Origin: Sinorhizobium chiapasense
GTDB taxonomy: Bacteria; Pseudomonadota; Alphaproteobacteria; Rhizobiales; Rhizobiaceae
DNA: 64,000 nt
Assembly: GCF_036488675.1 (NCBI RefSeq)
Contig: NZ_CP133148.1
Location: 1,922,001-1,986,000 of the forward strand
Direction: 5' to 3'
The notes beneath the pieces were generated by a model. That model searched no databases, was not told the origin of the DNA, and was given only the letters and a program-made list of their open reading frames with translations. The translations under genes were made by a program, and so were the position numbers. Below are positions 60,533-64,000 of this stretch, piece by piece. Each line of letters opens with the position of its first letter. Position 1 is the stretch's first letter.

Positions 60533-61093
60533 TCAAAACCCCGCGCCCGGCTCGGCCAGATAGGCCTCCTCGGCCGGCGTCGAAACCCGGCCGAGGATGA
60601 CGTTGCGGTGCGGAAAGCGACCGAATTGCTCGATCACCTGGCGGTGGCGGATGGCATAGTCGAGATAGTCGGCGTCCCCGAGCTCGGTGAAAAGTTTTAC
60701 CGCCATCGTCTGGTCGGTCAGGTTCTCCGAATGCTCGAAGGGCATGTAGAAGAAGGCGCGCCATTCCTTCGGCACCGCGAGATCCGCACGGGCGCCGATC
60801 GCAAGCTTCGCCTCGCGCAGCGCCAGGCAATCGGTGGCGTAAGCGAGCGGCGAGCCGCGATACATGTTGCGCGGCAACTGGTCGAAGAGAAGGACGGCCG
60901 CAAGCCAGTGTTCGGGCGTTGCCCGCCAGGCGTCGTCGAGCCTTCTCGAAAGCGCCAGATGCGAGGCCTGGAAACGCTGCATGCATTGCCGGTCGAGCTC
61001 TGCGCTCGGCGTAAACCAATCGTCGTAGGAAAGCTCGCCGAACCAGAATTTCAGGACCTCTTCCGGCGTGCAGATCGCGATCTCGTCAGTCAT
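60533..61093 (-). CDS. DUF924 family protein
   Basis: A 186-residue helical protein with the DUF924 pattern: VLKFWFGELSYDDWFTPSAE, LLFDQLPRNMYRGSPLAYAT and FFYMPFEHSENLTDQTMAV. Members are TPR-like and uncharacterised. GAGAGGCACTGA precedes the ATG. It follows the GFA gene on the same strand by order but is 50 bases upstream, possibly one transcript. Confidence 0.9.
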   Translation of the reverse strand: MTDEIAICTPEEVLKFWFGELSYDDWFTPSAELDRQCMQRFQASHLALSRRLDDAWRATPEHWLAAVLLFDQLPRNMYRGSPLAYATDCLALREAKLAIGARADLAVPKEWRAFFYMPFEHSENLTDQTMAVKLFTELGDADYLDYAIRHRQVIEQFGRFPHRNVILGRVSTPAEEAYLAEPGAGF

Positions 61094-61325
61094 TCAGTGC
61101 CTCTCGTCAATTCCGGGCATCAGATAGGGGGCGATCATGCGGTTTCCACCGTCGATCGGCAATGCTCGCGCCGATGGTGCACGAAGAATTGCGGGCAGCA
61201 CGGCGGGGACGCCGGTCGTGTCAACGGACGCCGGAGCCTCCGGGCGGCCAAGGTGCCATGAATGACTCCTGGCGGTCGATTAACGCGCGGGCAAACTGTC
61301 CCGCGCCGCGGCGGACATGCCGCCC

Positions 61326-61799
61326 TCACCGCCGCTGCAGCAGTGCCCGCCCGATGGGTTTCGGCGGCTCCGCGCGCAGTACCAGCGAGGTCGTCACCGC
61401 CCCGAACCTGGCGATCGCGTCGACGATCGTCTCCAGTTCTCCGGGCGATGGCACGAGCACCTTCAGCAAAAAACAATCCTCCCCGGTCAGCCGCAGCACT
61501 TCGACAATATGTGGCATCTCGGCGAACTGCTTGAGGCATGGCCGGATGTTTTCATGCGTCGTACGCAGCCGGATGACTGCCATCATGCCCAATCCAAGCG
61601 CGGCGGGATCAACGCGGGCGCCGTAGCCGAGGATGAAGCCGCGCTCCTCCAGCCGCTTGACGCGCTCAGACGTTGCCGGCTGAGAGAGCCCCACCCGTCG
61701 CCCCAGTTCCGAAATCGCGATGCGCCCGTCCTCCTGCAGCGTTTCGAGGATGGCGATATCGATTGGATCGAGCGCACGATGATTTTCCTGCACTATCAT
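61326..61799 (-). CDS. Lrp/AsnC family transcriptional regulator
   Basis: A 157-residue regulator: helix-turn-helix (about 10-65; ISELGRRVGLSQPATSERVK) and RAM domain (VEVLRLTGEDCFLLKVLVPS). AAAGGCCGAAC precedes ATG 61799. It has no divergent metabolic operon, so its target is not evident. It is distinct from the regulator at 3475. Confidence 0.9.
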   Translation of the reverse strand: MIVQENHRALDPIDIAILETLQEDGRIAISELGRRVGLSQPATSERVKRLEERGFILGYGARVDPAALGLGMMAVIRLRTTHENIRPCLKQFAEMPHIVEVLRLTGEDCFLLKVLVPSPGELETIVDAIARFGAVTTSLVLRAEPPKPIGRALLQRR

Positions 61800-61885
61800 G
61801 TTCGGCCTTTAATTCATCGGAAATTGGAGACGTTTTCCGATAGTTCCGCATTCCTGACGAAAAAGAAAGCCGTCATCATCCTCCC

Positions 61886-61992
61886 CTGCAGCGCCGTGCG
61901 TCCTTTCAGACGCACAAGGGTCGCTGCAGCACTTTGAATCGCTGCATGTTTTTTTCCTTAAATCGGCTCCGATTTAAGGAAACATGCAGTAG
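61886..61992 (-). repeat. RIME1-like intergenic mosaic element
   Basis: Reversed complete copy: TGCAGCGCCGTGCGTCC, GGTCGCTGCAGCACTTTGAA, then CCTTAAATCGGCTCCGATTT and AAGGAAACATGCAGTAG. Confidence 0.9.
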
Positions 61993-62010
61993 ACAGCGAC
62001 AGGAGAGATC

Positions 62011-62562
62011 ATGACGAGCATCATCATACTGCCCGGGATCGGCGGCTCGGGCGAGGCCCACTGGCAGACGCTCTGGGAGAAGGAAAATTCGCGCATGCAG
62101 CGGTTCCGGCCGACGAACTGGGACGAGCCGGATCTCACCGACTGGATTTCCGCGCTGGAGCGTTCGGTCGCAGCGGTGCCCGCGCCGCCGATCCTCGTGG
62201 CGCACAGCCTCGCCTGCCTCCTCGTCGCCCACTGGCAGCAGGCTTCCACGCTGCCGGTCGCCGGCGCGTTCCTCGTCGCGGTCCCGGATCCGCAAGGAGC
62301 CGCGTTTCCGAACGAGGCGAAGAGCTTCGCGAACCCGCCGACGGAAGCGTTTCGTTTCCCCTCCCTCATCGTCGCCAGCGCCGATGACCCCTACGGCACC
62401 CTCGACTACGCCTGCGCCCGTGCCCGCCAATGGCGAAGCCGCCTCGTCGAAATCGGCGCCCGCGGCCACATCAATGGTGCGAGCGGCCTGGGCGACTGGC
62501 CGGAGGGGTCGAGCCTGCTGACGGAGTTTGCCGCGGAATGTGCACCGGAGCGAACTGTCTGA
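62011..62562 (+). CDS. RBBP9/YdeN-type alpha/beta hydrolase
   Basis: A 183-residue serine hydrolase. Motifs are IIILPGIGGSGEAHWQTLWE, the nucleophile elbow PILVAHSLACLLVAHW (Ser in HSLAC), and a late GARGHINGASGLGDWPEG that supplies His. Substrates of this family are mostly unknown; small esters are likely. CGACAGGAGAGATC precedes the start. Confidence 0.88.
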   Translation: MTSIIILPGIGGSGEAHWQTLWEKENSRMQRFRPTNWDEPDLTDWISALERSVAAVPAPPILVAHSLACLLVAHWQQASTLPVAGAFLVAVPDPQGAAFPNEAKSFANPPTEAFRFPSLIVASADDPYGTLDYACARARQWRSRLVEIGARGHINGASGLGDWPEGSSLLTEFAAECAPERTV

Positions 62563-62609
62563 CGAGGACGACCGCACCATCAACGCGCACCTCACCCTGT
62601 GCTCGTCCC

Positions 62610-63686
62610 TCACCCCCGCCGCTTGAGAATGGCGATGAACGCGAGGCCGCCGGCAAGGCCGGTGACGACGCCGATCGGCATGTCTTCGGGTGCCATGACG
62701 ACACGGGCGACGAGGTCGGCGAGGATCAGCGTGAGCGCGCCGGCAAAGGCGGAGAGCGGGATGACGCGGACATTATCGCTGCCGGCAAAGAGGCGGACGA
62801 AATGCGGGATCATCAGGCCGACGAAGCCGATCGCGCCGGAGAACGCCACCATCACGCCCGTGAGCAGCGCAGTGATGATGAAGAGCATCAGGCGGAAGCG
62901 ACGCACCGGAATGCCAAGCGTCATCGCCGTCTCGTCGCCCATGGCGAGCGCATTGATCTCGCGCGCCCGGACTGTGAGCCAGCCGAGTGAGACGGCGAGC
63001 GCCAGCGCCGGATAGACGAGATGCGGCCATTGCGCGAGGCCGAGGCCGCCGAGCATCCAGAAGATCACCGTGTGCACGGCGCGCGGATCGCCGAGGAAGA
63101 TCAGGAGGTTGCCGGCCGCCGTCAGCGTGAAGGCGACCGCGACGCCGGAAAGCACGAGGCGATCGGCGCCGGTGCCGAGCACGCGGGTGACGAGCGCCAC
63201 CAGCGCGGTGGCGCCGAGCGCGCCGGCGAAGGCAAAGAGCGGCACCGTCGCGAGACCGAGGAGAAGACCGGTGTGGAGCAACGCGACGATCGCGCCGAGC
63301 GCCCCGCCCGCCGAGACGCCCAGGAGATGCGGATCGGCAAGCGGGTTGCGCGTCACCGATTGCAGCACCGCGCCGGTCACCGCAAGCCCGGCACCGACGA
63401 TCCCGGCGAGCGCCACGCGCGGCAGGCGCACGTCCCAGACGATGCTTTCGCGGCCGGCCGACCACAGGACCTCGACACTGCCCGGCGCGACCTTGGCGAC
63501 AATGATCGACCAGACGGTCGCGACCGGGATAGGCGCCGAACCGAGCGAGACGCCGGCGGTGACGGTGAGGCAAAGCAGAAGCAGTGCCGCGAGGATGAAA
63601 AGTGCGGTTTTCACGTCGGGTTGAAGCTTTCGGGTTTTCTCGGGGTCGAGGGACGGATGCCCAATCATAAAATTGATGAAAATCAT
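62610..63686 (-). CDS. FecCD-type iron/siderophore ABC transporter permease
   Basis: A 358-residue permease with about nine or ten membrane helices. Family motifs are RLPRVALAGIVGAGLAVTGA, RNPLADPHLLGVSAGGALGA and GFVGLMIPHFVRLFAGSDN. It would carry ferric-siderophore, heme or cobalamin across the inner membrane with an ATPase and binding protein, neither in view. ATG 63668 is an alternative start. The upstream partners probably lie beyond the RIME2 element or elsewhere. Confidence 0.9.
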   Translation of the reverse strand: MIFINFMIGHPSLDPEKTRKLQPDVKTALFILAALLLLCLTVTAGVSLGSAPIPVATVWSIIVAKVAPGSVEVLWSAGRESIVWDVRLPRVALAGIVGAGLAVTGAVLQSVTRNPLADPHLLGVSAGGALGAIVALLHTGLLLGLATVPLFAFAGALGATALVALVTRVLGTGADRLVLSGVAVAFTLTAAGNLLIFLGDPRAVHTVIFWMLGGLGLAQWPHLVYPALALAVSLGWLTVRAREINALAMGDETAMTLGIPVRRFRLMLFIITALLTGVMVAFSGAIGFVGLMIPHFVRLFAGSDNVRVIPLSAFAGALTLILADLVARVVMAPEDMPIGVVTGLAGGLAFIAILKRRG

Positions 63687-64000
63687 ATGGTTGTACTAAT
63701 TCATTCTATGTCATCGTCAGCCGCCGCTTGTGGCCCTCATCAAGTGAGTTGCTTTGTTGATGCGTGGCAAAAAGATCAACTCCGTCATCCCTGTGCTTGT
63801 CACAGGAATCCAGCCGCGCCGCGTCGGCGGCGCGGGAGACTCCGCCGGCCCGATTGAGGGTTAGATTCGGGTTGCTCCGCAAGCCCTCCGACAGCCATCT
63901 CCTCCGCGGCGTCCAACCACTCAAGGCGCGTCATTCACGGCGCGACGCGCCGTGGCTGGATCCCTGTGACAAGCACAGGAATGAGGTTCTGGTGGGAACC
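63687..64000. other. 314-base end region with a RIME2-like element
   Basis: No gene is seen. It is mostly a complete RIME2-like element (63783-63987). The first 95 bases are the probable promoter region of the FecCD gene. Confidence 0.55.
63783..63987. repeat. RIME2-like element with terminal inverted repeats
   Basis: A 205-base unit with ends TCATCCCTGTGCTTGTCACA and TGTGACAAGCACAGGAATGA, plus inner arms GCCGCGTCGGCGGCGCGGG and GGCGCGACGCGCC. The ends pair with one another and match the element at 50980-51181. Confidence 0.85.

Noticed and set aside
1..64000. Integrated phage, ICE or insertion sequence
   Set aside because: No integrase, transposase, tRNA attachment site or phage gene was seen; the small repeats explain the mosaic gaps.

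Overview
The window is about 64 kb of GC-rich DNA from an alphaproteobacterium, most likely a Sinorhizobium/Ensifer chromosome. The grounds are a high density of class III adenylate cyclases, a 355-residue cyclic-nucleotide-gated K+ channel matching Mesorhizobium MloK1 in length and layout, dmeR-dmeF, DUF1127 proteins, and many copies of Rhizobium-specific intergenic mosaic elements (RIME1-like and RIME2-like). I found no rRNA, tRNA, insertion sequence, prophage or CRISPR array. Start codons were chosen by Shine-Dalgarno (SD) spacing and family start, so several lie inside a longer open frame.

Layout. 1-3.4 kb: end of a methyltetrahydrofolate:corrinoid methyltransferase, two small ORFs and a RamA-type corrinoid reactivator. 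3.5-7.7 kb: an Lrp regulator divergent from a tight operon of diaminopropionate ammonia-lyase and two M20 amidohydrolases. 7.9-17.8 kb: a broken adenylate cyclase/TPR gene and two BTAD (SARP-type) regulators carrying the same C-terminal module, with small regulators (ArsR, LysR), two DUF1127 proteins and a secreted VWA-like protein between them. 17.8-25.6 kb: a membrane diguanylate cyclase, the dmeRF metal efflux operon, a GlxA-type AraC regulator, two related double-receiver proteins (one with GGDEF) and a Tat-exported Hint-domain protein. 25.9-43 kb: an RTX protein, a DUF5939 adenylate cyclase, small secreted and detoxification proteins, the CNG channel, a methyltransferase divergent from an AraC regulator, a CBS protein, a FecR protein facing a CHASE2 cyclase, and a glutamate-receptor-like channel. 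43-48 kb: a periplasmic aldehyde oxidoreductase operon (paoABC type) with a divergent AraC regulator. 48-59 kb: two PPK2 polyphosphate kinases, an MscS-type channel and a YiaW/YiaV-like-SulP-PPK2 operon. 59-64 kb: small enzymes, an Lrp regulator and a FecCD-type iron permease.

Together the genes suggest a regulatory and accessory stretch. There is cAMP production (two intact cyclases, one pseudogene) next to a cAMP-gated channel, c-di-GMP signalling, metal and aldehyde stress handling, and a self-contained catabolic operon ending in pyruvate plus ammonia. The least explained units are the dpaL/M20/M20 operon, the SulP-PPK2 operon, the channel without a K+ filter, and the TolB-like/TPR module shared by the cyclase and BTAD genes.
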